The translations under genes were made by a program, and so were the position numbers. The notes beneath the pieces are model-generated. The model was not told where the DNA came from. It was given only the letters and a program-made list of their open reading frames with translations, and made no database searches. Of a DNA stretch of 64,000 nucleotides, positions 1 to 10,290 are shown piece after piece. Origin of the DNA: Phellopilus nigrolimitatus (Eukaryota > Basidiomycota > Agaricomycetes > Hymenochaetales > Hymenochaetaceae); assembly GCA_021029095.1 (NCBI GenBank), contig JAJOHG010000032.1:248001-312000 (forward strand). The letters are read 5' to 3'. Each line of letters starts with the position of its first letter. Positions within the stretch are counted from its first letter, which is position 1.

Positions 1-2
1 GG

Positions 3-227
3 GGGCCCGGGGGCGGATCCAGCCGGCCGCGCAGCGGGAGCGGGCTCGGCCCGCGCGGCGGCGCGAACGGGGGCGCGAATGGAAATGGTGCGGCGGGTGC
101 GAATGGGGCGCGGCGCGAGGACTTGATGGTGAACATCAGCGGGACGGCGCAGGGCCGCGGGGCGCCGGGCGCGGGCGCGGCGACGTCGCCGCTGGTGCAC
201 GTCTCGCAGAAGGTGGCGGGGCCGTGA
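3..227 (+). CDS. C-terminal end of an unknown protein (partial)
   Basis: The frame is open from the window edge to a TGA at 225-227. The product is low complexity, rich in Gly, Ala, Asn and Arg, with short repeated NG/GAN units, and ends in a more ordinary tail containing MVNISGTAQ and SPLVHVSQKVAGP. The high G+C at third codon positions fits the other genes here. The gene begins outside the window, so no function can be assigned. The 3' flank is strongly pyrimidine-rich, consistent with a downstream untranslated region. The frame and stop are visible directly; that it is a gene is inferred. Confidence 0.55.
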   Translation, partial: GPGGGSSRPRSGSGLGPRGGANGGANGNGAAGANGARREDLMVNISGTAQGRGAPGAGAATSPLVHVSQKVAGP

Positions 228-1503
228 ACTGCTGTCGCTGTGGCTGTGACGACACTGCGCCTTTTCGCTGGCGCGCGTGGACTCTTTTTTTTTCGTTGAG
301 AAAATATATTATGTCACGTTGAGTCGGGGTCGGCTTTACGTCTCTTCCTTTTCCCTTTTCCCCACCCTTCCCCCACCATTTCCGCCCCGCCCCGCCCCGC
401 CCCGCCCCGCCCCGCATGCAGCACTGTACTTACTTATGCCCACTGACAAAAGATCCTTACCCGCCTTTTTCTTCTTCTCCCTCCCTTTCCGCGATGGACA
501 GACCTTCCACCTTCCACCCTCCCCCCTTTACGCTTCACCCTTTCTCTCCGTTTCTGCGCTGCTCTCCATCTGCTTTTTCCATATGTAATGTTTTCTTTCT
601 TTTTTGCTTTTGCCCCGTTTTTGTTTTTGTTTTTGTGCGTTTGGCGTGTTTTTGGACACCGTTTTAGCCGTTTGCCGTTTGCCGTTTGCCGTTTGCTGCT
701 CGTTTCGTTCGTTTCGTTCGTTCGTTCTTTTCCGCTCCGCCGCTCCTTTCTTTCTTGCAGCTGCTGCCCCCTGCCGCGCCTCTTCGCCTGTGTCTTTCTT
801 ACGCTCTTTCTTACGTTCTTTGTGGCGCATGGCGTGCGCGCCGACTTGCCGATGCTTTATTTCACGCCCCCGTAGTAGCTCTGTACAGACTTGCGTTTCT
901 TCCGCTTTTTTTTTTTTTTTCTTTCTCTTTTTTCGTTCTTTCTTTCTCTTTCTTTCTTTCTTTCTTTGTCCCCGCCTCTCTCCGCTGCCTGCGCGTGCGG
1001 GCGCCCCCTCCCCCCTTCCCCCTTCCCGCCCCTCTTGGAAACACCCCCAGGCCCGTCTGTGCGGCGCGCGCCTGCCTGCGCGCGCACATTCGGCGCCCCC
1101 GCCCCCGCCCTTACCCCGAAACCAATATGTACTACGACGCGCTCGGCGCCCCCCCCCCCCCCCCCCCCTCCTCTTCCTCCTTCGACTTCTTCGTATCTAC
1201 GTTACCTATATCTCACTCTCATCTTTGTTTTTTTTTCCCTTTTCTTCCTCTCGATTTTTTTATTGAGAGCCGTGCCGATCTAGACGTGTAAGTAAGGCGC
1301 GCGTGCCTGCCGCCTGCCGCCTTTCGGTGTGCGTGGTCCCCGCAACGCGAAACGCAACGCAGAATAGTTGACAGGCACACATACATATGTAGGAGTACAT
1401 ATACACAGATGCAATATACACGCTGAGAAACGGCTGAGGAAGTCGCGTGTGGGTCGGAAAAGAGAAGAGAAGGGAAGGAAAGAGAAGGCGTGGTCCTGCC
1501 GGC
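228..1503. other. gene-free pyrimidine-rich stretch
   Basis: About 1 kb of the plus strand (roughly 240-1260) is dominated by C and T: long T runs, CTTT tracts, a GCCGTTT repeat near 668-700, a CCGCC repeat near 384-412 and a run of about 18 C near 1150-1168. Open frames here are low-complexity artefacts of the skew. It may be the 3' untranslated region of the upstream gene plus intergenic DNA. From 1270 to 1503 the composition becomes normal and lies downstream of the next minus-strand gene. Confidence 0.6.
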
Positions 1504-2557
1504 TCAGCGCCCGTTGGGCACGGCGGCCCCGTCCATGGGGTAGTCCTCCTGCGCGTTCGTACAGTTGAGCAGCCGTTCGTGAGAGCGGTAGGGGGGACGC
1601 ACCTCTGGTGCCGGGCGCGCGCCGTTCGCGTGCCCGTTCATCCCGGCTCCATTTCCATTTCTACCCCCGTTTCCGCTTCCGTTCTCGATTCCGTTTTCGA
1701 CGACGACGACTTCGTTCTCGATGCCGTTCGCGGCTGCGATTGCGTCTGCGTCTGCGTCCGCGGGAGCGTCTGCGGGCGCGTGCCCGTTCGGTGTGGGGCC
1801 GGGACCGGGGGAGGGCGCAAGGGGCGGAGGCGGGGACGGCGCGATCTGCTGCAGGATCTCGACGAGCGCGGGCTGCGTCGGCGTGACGATCTGCATCGCG
1901 TCGAGCAGGAGGCTGCGGGGCGCGCGCGCGGGCGTGCGAGCGTGCGGGTGAGCGGATGGGAGAAGGAAGGGAAGGGGAGGGGGAGGGGGAGACCGGACGC
2001 ACTCGTTCTCGGCCTGCACGGCCTTGAGGCGCGCGCTGGCGAGCGCGAGCTCGCGCGTGAGGTCGGCCTGGCGCTGTGGGCGGGCGGGTGAGCGGCGGGG
2101 CGCGGGGCGCCAGAGAGAGGGAGAGAGAGAAGGAGAGGGAGAGAGAAGGAGAGAGAAGGAGAGGGAGGGAGGGAGGGAAGGAGGAAGGCACGCACGGAGG
2201 TGACGACGTCGTACTGCTCGCGGAGCGCGTGGAACCTTGGCGTGCTGCGTGAGCGAGCGAGCGAGGGGGGAGAAAAAACGAGGAGGGGACCGGGGCGGGG
2301 TGGGGACGGGGACGGGGACGCACCTGCTCTTGTACGTGTTGCCCTTCGGCGGGGCGCTGCCGAGCTGCGGGCGGCGGGCGTCAGGCGTGCACCGTAGCGA
2401 ACGAACGGATGAGGAGGGACGGACTCGCCTTGAACTTGCCGAGCCCCTCGATCTCGTGCCGCGCGTACGGGCGCGAGGGGCCTGCGTGCGCGGCGGCGGC
2501 GTGCGCGACGGGGGCGGGGGCGGCGGGGGCGGCTGAGGCGGGGAGGGGGTCGGCCAT
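1504..2557 (-). CDS. coiled-coil nuclear protein, INO80 subunit (IEC3)-like
   Basis: Reconstructed exons are 2429-2557, 2324-2364, 2196-2244, 2003-2073, 1603-1912 and 1504-1548, giving about 214 residues. Phases are consistent at every junction. The first intron has a GC donor (GCGAGT); the last, 54 bases, is in frame and might be retained. The N-terminus starts MADPLPASAAP. The conserved block runs through GKFKLGSAPPKGNTYKSS, then TPRFHALREQYDVV, a short amphipathic coiled coil and AENDLLLDAMQIV. The C-terminal half is Pro/Asn/Gly-rich and disordered. The pattern of a short basic motif, then a coiled coil ending in LLLD, resembles the fungal INO80 remodeller subunit Iec3. That assignment is tentative, since nothing catalytic is present. 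A TATA-like ATATATAT tract lies at about 2675 upstream. Confidence 0.55.
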
Positions 2558-3303
2558 GCGTGCGGGAGGCAGACTGACTCGTGGATGGAGGTGGGTAAGC
2601 GAGGCGCGTCGGCGCGTGCGTGCGAGCGTGTGATTGTGATTGTGATGTTTGCTCGATATGGAAGGAAGGATAAAATATATATATTTCGTCTAATTACGAA
2701 AAATTTTCTATCAATTATGTGTCTCCCGTACTCCCGCCACATGGATACGGCCGAGCCGTGGGGGTGTACAGTAATTATGTGCAGTCATTATTGAGAGATG
2801 CGAGATCCCCCCCTGTCCTTTATTATTTTCATTTTGCGTCGTAACTTGAGAAGGAACGGACGAATATGAGCTCCTCCTGACGACCTTGTCTTCTGCGGGG
2901 GGGCCAGGGGTCCCCTCGAGTAAGTATCCGGAGATAAACGCCTAGAGCGTGAGGAAGGCCCCTCCGCGTCTTCGCACCTCCAGCTCCACGCGGCTCGCAA
3001 GCTTATGCGAGGCAGGACCCGCCGGCTTTGCTCCCGCCTGCTCCGTCTTCTTTTTTCTTCGCCCGTTCCATTCTCGCGTGCATGATCAACGTGTCGCCAA
3101 GCCGAGCGTCTTGTATTCCCGACATGTACATGTACAGTAGCTAGCAGCCAGCCTGCTCTATTCTATCATTTCTATCATTTCTTCCTGCTCTTCGCCCAGA
3201 GACAATACTCTTCCTTGAACTGGACACGTACATCTATCACCGTACGTACACGTACATCTATATATGTACACGCCGCGCGCCACCCTGTCCTCGCACCCAC
3301 CCG
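2558..3303. other. intergenic region
   Basis: The segment lies between the 5' end of the coiled-coil gene and the 3' end of pyridoxal kinase. It holds an AT-rich promoter-like patch (2660-2720) and short GTACATGTACA-type palindromes near 3124-3135. A GTACGTACACGTACATCTA repeat lies near 3240-3260. No coding frame with sensible codon use was found. Confidence 0.5.
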
Positions 3304-4881
3304 TCACGGCGCCTCCCCCGCCGTCCAGAACGCGTCCCACGGACGCATCTCGCGGAGCTCCACGCCGCCTCCCGCGTCCGCGTCCGCTTTCTCGCCGGGC
3401 ACGGCGCGCAGGAGGTGCTGCGCCTGCACGAGGCGCAGCTCGCGCGCGCGCATGCGGCGCACCCGCCGCTCGGGGTCCGCCGCGTCGCGCTCCTCGTCCG
3501 TCGCGTCCTCCGGGAGCGCGCGCACCGCCTCCGCGTCCGGGAGAGGAAGAGAGGAGGGCGCGGACGCGAGCGCGTGCGTGAGGCGCAGCACCGCGAGCGT
3601 CTTTGAGAGCGCGAGCGACGCGGCGTGCGAGAGCGGGGTGTGTCCCTGCGTCTGTGCCTCCGCGAGCGCCGGTGAGGGGGACGGGGAGGGAGGAGCAAAG
3701 TGCGCGAGCACGAGCGCAGAGAAGAGGTCGCCGACGCCGGAGAAGTAGCCGGGGAGGCACGGGAGGACGTGCGCGTGCACGCGCGAGACGTCTCCGTCTC
3801 CGTCTTCACTTTCGCTTTCGTCTTCGCATTCTGCTCCTCGAGTGCGCGAGGAGGAGATGCAGACGAGGAACTGCGCGGCCGCGTCGGCGTCCGACATGGC
3901 GGCGGCCGCAGAGAGCGCGGGCGGCAGGATGTGCGCGGGGAGCGTGCCGCGCAGGAAGGGCCGCAGCGGGAGCGAGCTCACGACGACGTGCGGCACGCCG
4001 TGCGCCTCGTGCAGCGTGCGCAGCGCGCGCCGCAGCGCGGCGAGGTCCGTCAGGGGCGTGTCCGTGAGGGTCCTGTCAGCGGTTAGTGGTTAGGGCTCAT
4101 GCGGAACGGGGGCGGGGGGGGGGGGGGCGCACGCACTCGACTTCGAACCAGTTCGGCGTGATGACGCTCGCGCACGGGAGCAGCGCGCGGTAGAGCGGGA
4201 CCACGGCGGGCGCGACGTACAGCCGGCCGGCGTCGCCCATGACCGCTGTCGTGCACAAAATATGTGTGTATTTCAGCCAGTGCGCGCGGGGGGGGTTAGA
4301 GCGGGCGGAGAGGGAGGGGGCGTACGGTCGAGCACGTAGACGAGCGCGGGGTTGCGCGCGCGCAGCGTCCGCGCGAGCGCGGCGACGGCGGCGAGCGCCT
4401 CGGCGCTGGGTATGTAGCCTCCAAACCCGAGTCAGTATGATGTTTCCGCGCCGAGAGAGAGAAAGAGGGAGGGAGGGAGACGCACCGGTGAGCAGGCGCT
4501 GCTGCGCGAGCAGCCCGTTCGCGTCCATGGTCGCGAACGTGGTCTGCAGGTCCGCCGCGGAGGCGCGCGCGCCGCCGAAGCGGCCGTAGCCTGCCCATCC
4601 CAACCGCACGCGCGAATAAAAAAGGGAAGAGAAAAAGGAAGGAGTCAGCGAGGGACGCGCAGCGCTGCGGAGGCGGCCTGACCCTACCGCTGTGGTTCGA
4701 GAAGTTGACGGTGTTCACGACCTGCGAGTTCAATTTCGATTTCAGCTTGCTGCTGCGCAGCGAGGAGAGAGGGACGCACGTCGACGTCGAAGCCGAGGCA
4801 CTGGAGCGGGAAGACGGCGGCCTTCCCGCCGACGTAGCCGTACGCGACGTGCGACTGGATGCTCAGCACGCGCTCGCCCAT
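3304..4881 (-). CDS. PDXK: pyridoxal kinase (PLP salvage)
   Basis: This enzyme phosphorylates pyridoxal, pyridoxine and pyridoxamine with ATP in the cytosol. Exons are 4780-4881, 4688-4721, 4486-4590, 4326-4418, 4137-4245 and 3304-4072, in phase, giving about 403 residues. The start [20 protein letters not shown] is the signature N-terminus of the family, followed by [11 protein letters not shown] and [14 protein letters not shown]. The metal/phosphate motif VLDPVMGD is created across the fourth junction and followed by GRLYV and ITPNWFEVE. The ATP-site glycine motif appears as [19 protein letters not shown], with the expected GxGD catalytic Asp. The C-terminal part is longer than in yeast or human enzymes because of an acidic insert (SESEDGDGD) before the GVGD motif and a charged tail. 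Identification is secure from motifs; exact exon ends are inferred from splice consensus. Confidence 0.93.
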
Positions 4882-7184
4882 ATCGTGCAGTTTTTTTCGG
4901 AGGGGAAGCGACGAGCGAAAGTGAGGAAGGGAAGGGCGTTGACTTGAAAAAGTCTAAATGACTCAGGCGGGGATGAGTCACTGTTTCCTTATGTAAGGCG
5001 ACCAACTCACGTTACAGCGACGACAAACTGTATCTGAGGATTGGTCGGGAAGACTTGTCTCGGGTCAGCGAAGAGTCCATAGTCCTCTCTGGAAATTTCC
5101 ATGGCATGGTACTCTTCTCTAGGATACAATTTTGGTAGCTCATAGGCATTTTTTTGGAGCTCTTGGTTGTGTCTCCATTGAAGGATTTCTACTGTTCTCA
5201 CAGAGTGTCAAAATGCAAGCACCGAGCACGACCAAGTAATAAACGGCATCTTGAAAATTCACGTTTCAACTCATGATATCCTAAACATGTTTTGTGAAAT
5301 TTCCTTGTATCTTAAGTCACTATTCCCAGCTCGAAGATCAGCATATGCATATGCAACCAGCTAAGGGTTTTGTAGCCCTGTTACTTCAGTTTTACTAGGA
5401 GGTTTTGACAGGTCCAAAACTGACATGCAAGCTTATGGGAGTCTCAATACTCACCATGCAAGGTTTCAGAGCACTATAACGTTTTCTTGCTGAGATATGA
5501 AGCCATTTCTGTTCGGCACCCTCGAGAACGGGGTAAAAGAGACAGCTCTGGCAAACAAGGACAGACAGAGAGCCTTCTATTCCTCCATAAATATTGTTGT
5601 TCTATCACTTTCGGTCACTTTTCTTTTTCCAAAGTAAAATGCTTACATGCTAGCCCCAATTTTGGTCTCTTAAAAATCCCGAAATATGTAGTGGGGGTTG
5701 TGTTAAAGTCTTTGAACAAGGGCAGGGCGGGGCGAGTCGTTGCCGGTTATTTGCTGGTTTCTGACTCGCCATAGAAAGCAAATTTCATTTTACACGAAAG
5801 CGCGATCTACAAAATCATGAAAAATCAAAGAGCCAATATGATTATTTGCTGAGATATAAAGCTGGAAGCACAGGATGAATTGTCGCCGCATTTTTGACGA
5901 GAAGGACGATAGGCTTGTTTTTACGGACGTTTTCTGCTCTTCGAGCAATAAAATTGACCTGATGCGCATATCGCAGTCAGGAGTCCATTGACTGTTTACT
6001 ATTACAACTAGATTGCATGTGTCGCGTAGTATGACGTCTGGCGCATCGAGAAATCGTAACCATACACTCGCGATGTGGCGGCTTTTCTTTGCTGTTGCGA
6101 TGGACCTCCGAAGCCCTCGAAGAGTCTGCGTTCTGGACGAGCATACGCAAGTCCGGCGTGGAGTCTGCGCAGCGGATTAAATAACCAAAAATTTAACTAC
6201 TACATATAAGCGATTTTTTGCAGCTTCGAGAGGGGGCAGCGGGATCGCCATTTGTCCTTACAATTTGTGAGGTGCCAGCTGGAAGGTTCAATCCGCTCGT
6301 GTCCGAGCCGGCAAAAAGACATAAATGTCCCGTTTACAGTTTAGCCATCGCAAACTTTAGCAGCGCGATCAGCGCTTCTTTTCTCGAAAGGAAAAACGCG
6401 AAATAGCCTCACAGCGTCGCCGGCCGCGCCACGCAGATACGCGGAAAGCTAATTAGAAAATAGAAAAACAGCCGCTGCACGCCAAACAAAACAGCCAACA
6501 GCCCCCGGGGCAAGGCGCCCGAGTCCAGAGTCCAGAGTCCAGATCGCACAGAGGAAACTGTTATACCGAACCGTGGTCAAGTGTACAGGCGGTGGCTGCT
6601 AATTAGTAAGTAAAATGAGCCAAAAAGGAATGAGGAGAGCGAGCGCGCGCGCGGAGGCGGGGAAGGGAGCGGACATCCGAACTGATCCTTTTAGGACAAA
6701 TAATGGACAGACGGTAGTGGGGGGAAGTAGGGGAAGGAGGGTGGGTGTATGAGCTAATTATCGCATGGGGGTGGACGAAGGTAAAACAAACAGCAGGGTA
6801 GATAAGGGGTGCTCACACAAATCGAATAGGAGAAGAGAGAGCGCGCGCTCTAAGCTGGCTAGCTATCCACATTATGAACCGAAACGAAAGTAGCAGAGAA
6901 ACGAGAATAGAAGAGCGAGTTTGCTAAGGAAACGCATACAATAAATAAGAAAGAAGAGCAAGCGAGGCAGGAGCGCACAGATAGGAAGCGGGAGCAAAGA
7001 TCCGACTAAAAGACAAAAGACAAGACACAAAAAATGAGGAGAGCTACTGCCGGAGCGAGGGGATATACAAACTTAGATGAAGGATAAGCGCGAACAGCAA
7101 CAAAAAAAAGCAAGCGAGGACAGCGATGGAAGCTATGGACAGGGAGATCAAGAACAGAAGGCGGAGGGGCCGCGGCGCACTGAG
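4882..7184. other. 2.3 kb gene-free region, lower G+C
   Basis: The G+C is visibly lower than in the flanks from about 5200 to 6000, and no frame has convincing codon use. One short minus-strand frame at 5007-5201 encodes a 64-residue peptide with LYPREEYHAMEISREDY, which looks protein-like but is unidentified and could be a relic. A heptamer-type repeat (GAGTCCA three times) sits at 6520-6542. From about 6600 the DNA is purine-rich on the plus strand up to the 3' end of the next gene. It may be decayed transposon sequence; no terminal repeats were recognised. Confidence 0.45.
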
Positions 7185-10100
7185 TCACTTCGACGCGTCG
7201 AGCATCCCGAGGTCGCTGTTGAACCACGACCCGAAGTCGCGGTCGCTGAACAGCTCGTCTTCCCGCCCGAACATCGACGTGAAGTCGTCGAAGCCGGTTG
7301 ACATGAAGTCGAACCCACCCGCTGCGAGCGAGTCCGGGGCAGGGGGTGCGGGCGGGGCGGATGCCGGAGGTACGGGCGCCGACTGGGGTGTTGTTGCAGG
7401 CGGATTCGACGTCGCAGTCGCGGGTCGAGGCTGATTCGCAAGCGATGGCGATGGAGCTCCTGTCTGGCCTGGACCTGAACCAGGCGCAGGTGTCGCGGGC
7501 GACGGACCCGACGTCCCTGCCGAGCCAGGTGGCTGAGGTGGTCCACTGCGTGGTGAGCTGTCCGTCTTCCCTTCAACCTTTCCCGAACCGCCTTGCTGCT
7601 GCTGCTGCTGCTGTTGATGTTGCTGCTGCTGATGTTGCTGTTGCTGTTGCTGCTGTTGTGAGGGCGGCTTTCCTGCTCCGTTCGTTGCGGGCGAGGACGG
7701 GGGCGGCATCATGCCCACGCCCGGTTTGTTCTGCTGCTGGCCTGGTCCTGGTCCCGGGCGGCCAGTGGGGGGCCCACCCGCGCCTGGGGCGAAGAGTGGT
7801 GGTGCGGAGCGTGGCTGATTCGCATCTGGTCCAAATGGAGGTTGTGGTGTGTCTGATGAAAAACATAAAGAATTATCGCCCGTATTCTGCACGGTTAGAG
7901 GACGGTATGAGCATACCCGCAGGGCCCAACTTGTGCATCACCTGCATGTTACCATGGTACGCTGGGTTCTTCGCCTGGAACTGCATCTGCGTTAGCTACA
8001 CGGGTCGGGAAAGAAAGAAAAAGAAATCAGAATTAGAGTTTCGGAATCAAAACAAACAAACAAACAAAAATTGGGAACAGAAGAGGGCGATAGGATGCGG
8101 GTTAAGCGACTGAAGCAGAATGAAGGTCGGAAGTCGCACTCACCTGCTGCGTCATCTGCTGAGGCATCTGCGGCGTGACCATCCCCCCGGGGTGCATCAT
8201 CATGCCCATCTGCGGCGTGAACGGCGGCCCGCGCTGCATCCCGTTCGGCATCATGCCCCCCGGCCCAGGCTGGTACATCCCGACCATCGCGTTCGGGCCC
8301 GGGCCCGGATTTGGCGCGCCCCCCGGCCCACCGGGCACGCCCGGCGGCGCAGGTTGATCAGGCGAGCGCCGTGCGCGCTTCTGTGCGGGCGGAGAGGACT
8401 CGCCCTTCAATGGTCCCTCATGCTGCTGTGGACGAGCGAAGGCGTGAGTCGATTGTGTGGAGTGGGGGGCGGGAGGGAAGGCGGAGTGAGCCCATACCTC
8501 GTCGCCAGGAGACACACTATTTCGTTTTGAACCGCGTCCTTGCTGATTTCGTGCGTTCGCGTTCGCTTGGTTGCTTGGTCCTGCAATTCAAATAACAGGT
8601 TGCAAAAAAATATAGACCGGGTCAATCTACTACGCAAATAAGAGAAAAATATAGAGATCCAGACCTGCTGCATTTCGTCGTCCGAAGAGGCTCATCAAAC
8701 GACTCTAAAGGAAAAGGAAAGAAAGGACGGGATATTAGAATAGCCTTCAAATAATGTAAATCAAGATAGAAACCGCACCTTCTCATCGAAGTTCATAGCC
8801 AATACGTCTTTCCCCGTCAGGCCGAGCTCCGCTTTGAGCTCGTTCATCGTCTGCGGGTCAATCTTCTGCATGTCCGCATTCATTTGGTCGAACGGCGGGC
8901 CCCTGCCCCCACCGCCAGGCATCGGCATCGGCATCCCTGCGCCCTGCCCGAAGCTGGGTGGGGTCTGCGGTACAGTACGATTCGCGAGACTCGGGCTCGG
9001 TTGCGTCAGGCCCTGGCCCTGGCCCGGCCCCCCTTGCCCCTGTCCCTGCCCCTGCCCAGGCGTCGGCGCGCGGCTCCCCGCGCCAGGATTCGCCTGCTGG
9101 AGATAGCCGGGGGATCCCCCGCCTGCGCCTGCGATGCCGTTCGGGAGGCCTCCGGCGCCGGGCGCCGAGCCGGGGGGCATCATCGCGCGCATCTGCGGGT
9201 ACATGCCCTGCTGCGGGAGTGTGCCCATGTGCTGCTGCGCGCTGGCAAGGGAGTACGGTGGCGGAGGACCCGGATGCGCCATCGTCGGGCTCTGGAAAGG
9301 GCCCATGAGCGACCCGGGCGCGCGTTGGTGCTGTTGGCCGGGAAGTGGAGGACGCATGCCCTGCGGGATCCCGTTGGGCTGAGGGTGCGGCGCATGTGCC
9401 GGAAATCCGAGCGGGGGCGCTTGTTGTTGGGGTTGTTGCTGCTGCGGCCCCTGCTGAGGTCCCTGCGGCTGACCGGGTTGTCCCTGCGGTCCCTGCGGTC
9501 CTTGCTGATGAGGTTGATGTGGCTGTTGTTGGCTCGCGGCGGAGGGAGGGCCGGGGCCAATGCCGTTGGGCATCGGATGTGCGTTGGTATTCGCGTTTAA
9601 TGTGTGGCTCTGGCCTGGATGTGGTTGCGCGTGCGCGGCGGGCCCGCCTGGGGTCGTCACGGCAGTGCCTGCCGACCCTGGTGCAGGAGGCGCGCCAGGA
9701 GGCATGCCAGGTGCGCCTGGCGGGAGCGCGCGAACGCCATTTGGGTATCGCGGGAGCGCGCTCTGCGCTTGCATGCGCGCTTGCGCCATGTGGTGCTGGA
9801 TAGACATGAAGTAAACATACGGGGCGGGTAAGGCATGGCGGAAAGACGCCCGAACACGCACCTGGATATAGACCATCGCATCCTCGGAGCCGGAATTGTT
9901 GCTCTTCGCGGAGAAGAGGACCCAGAAGACACTCCACCACCTGCAAGGTGCATCGAGACAGGTCTGAGGACACTGTTTCGTGTTGTGAATATATATTAGG
10001 CGAGACGCACTCGTATAAAAGGCCCTGTTTGGCATCTATAGGCGGGCGTGGATTTGGCTGGAGTTTTGCCTCCTCTGCAAGCTCGCGGGCGGTATTGGTG

Positions 10101-10290
10101 TAACCACGCTTGGTGCAGTAGTCCCAGATGTAGATATTAAACCTGGGAGAGGGTGTAAGGACATGTTATATATTTGAATTCAACAGACGACGAACATTTT
10201 GTCGCCCTCCCAGAGAAGATCGTGGTCTGAGGACGGCAGGTCGCTGTTGGGGGTGTGAACGGCGTGTGTCTGTTGGGAAGCGGTGGCCAT
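7185..10290 (-). CDS. LisH/LUFS-domain transcriptional regulator (Flo8/LEUNIG-type)
   Basis: Nine in-phase exons: 10196-10290, 10011-10142, 9862-9940, 8779-9795, 8665-8704, 8498-8580, 8144-8425, 7917-7986 and 7185-7852, about 821 residues. The N-terminus carries a LisH/LUFS module (about residues 28-105): FNIYIWDYCTKRGYTNTA, ELAEEAKL, IDAKQGLLYEWW and FWVLFSAK. This is the dimerisation module shared by LEUNIG, Flo8 and SSBP proteins. The remainder is a long disordered Gln/Pro/Gly/Met-rich region with a polyglutamine stretch. A conserved patch includes MNELKAELGLTGKDVLAMNF and SRLMSLFGRR, and a basic KRARRSPDQP segment looks like a nuclear signal. The acidic-aromatic C-terminus (GFDDFTSMFGRED, FGSWFNSDLGMLD) looks like an activation domain. 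The family controls adhesion and morphogenesis; the exact target genes are unknown. Confidence 0.85.
7594..7659 (-). repeat. CAG/CAA repeat coding polyglutamine
   Basis: On the plus strand this reads as imperfect CTG/TTG units interrupted by GATGTTG. In the LUFS gene it encodes glutamine runs interrupted by two histidines. Such a tract is prone to length variation between strains. It lies in the last exon, within the disordered part of the protein. Confidence 0.85.

Noticed and set aside
604..1291. Long open frames of 200 or more residues on the plus strand
   Set aside because: They are Phe/Ser/Pro/Leu low-complexity text produced by the pyrimidine bias, overlapping in three frames.
1504..2742. 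A single 412-residue minus-strand protein
   Set aside because: It reads through several clear introns; the spliced model is compact and has a conserved-looking block.
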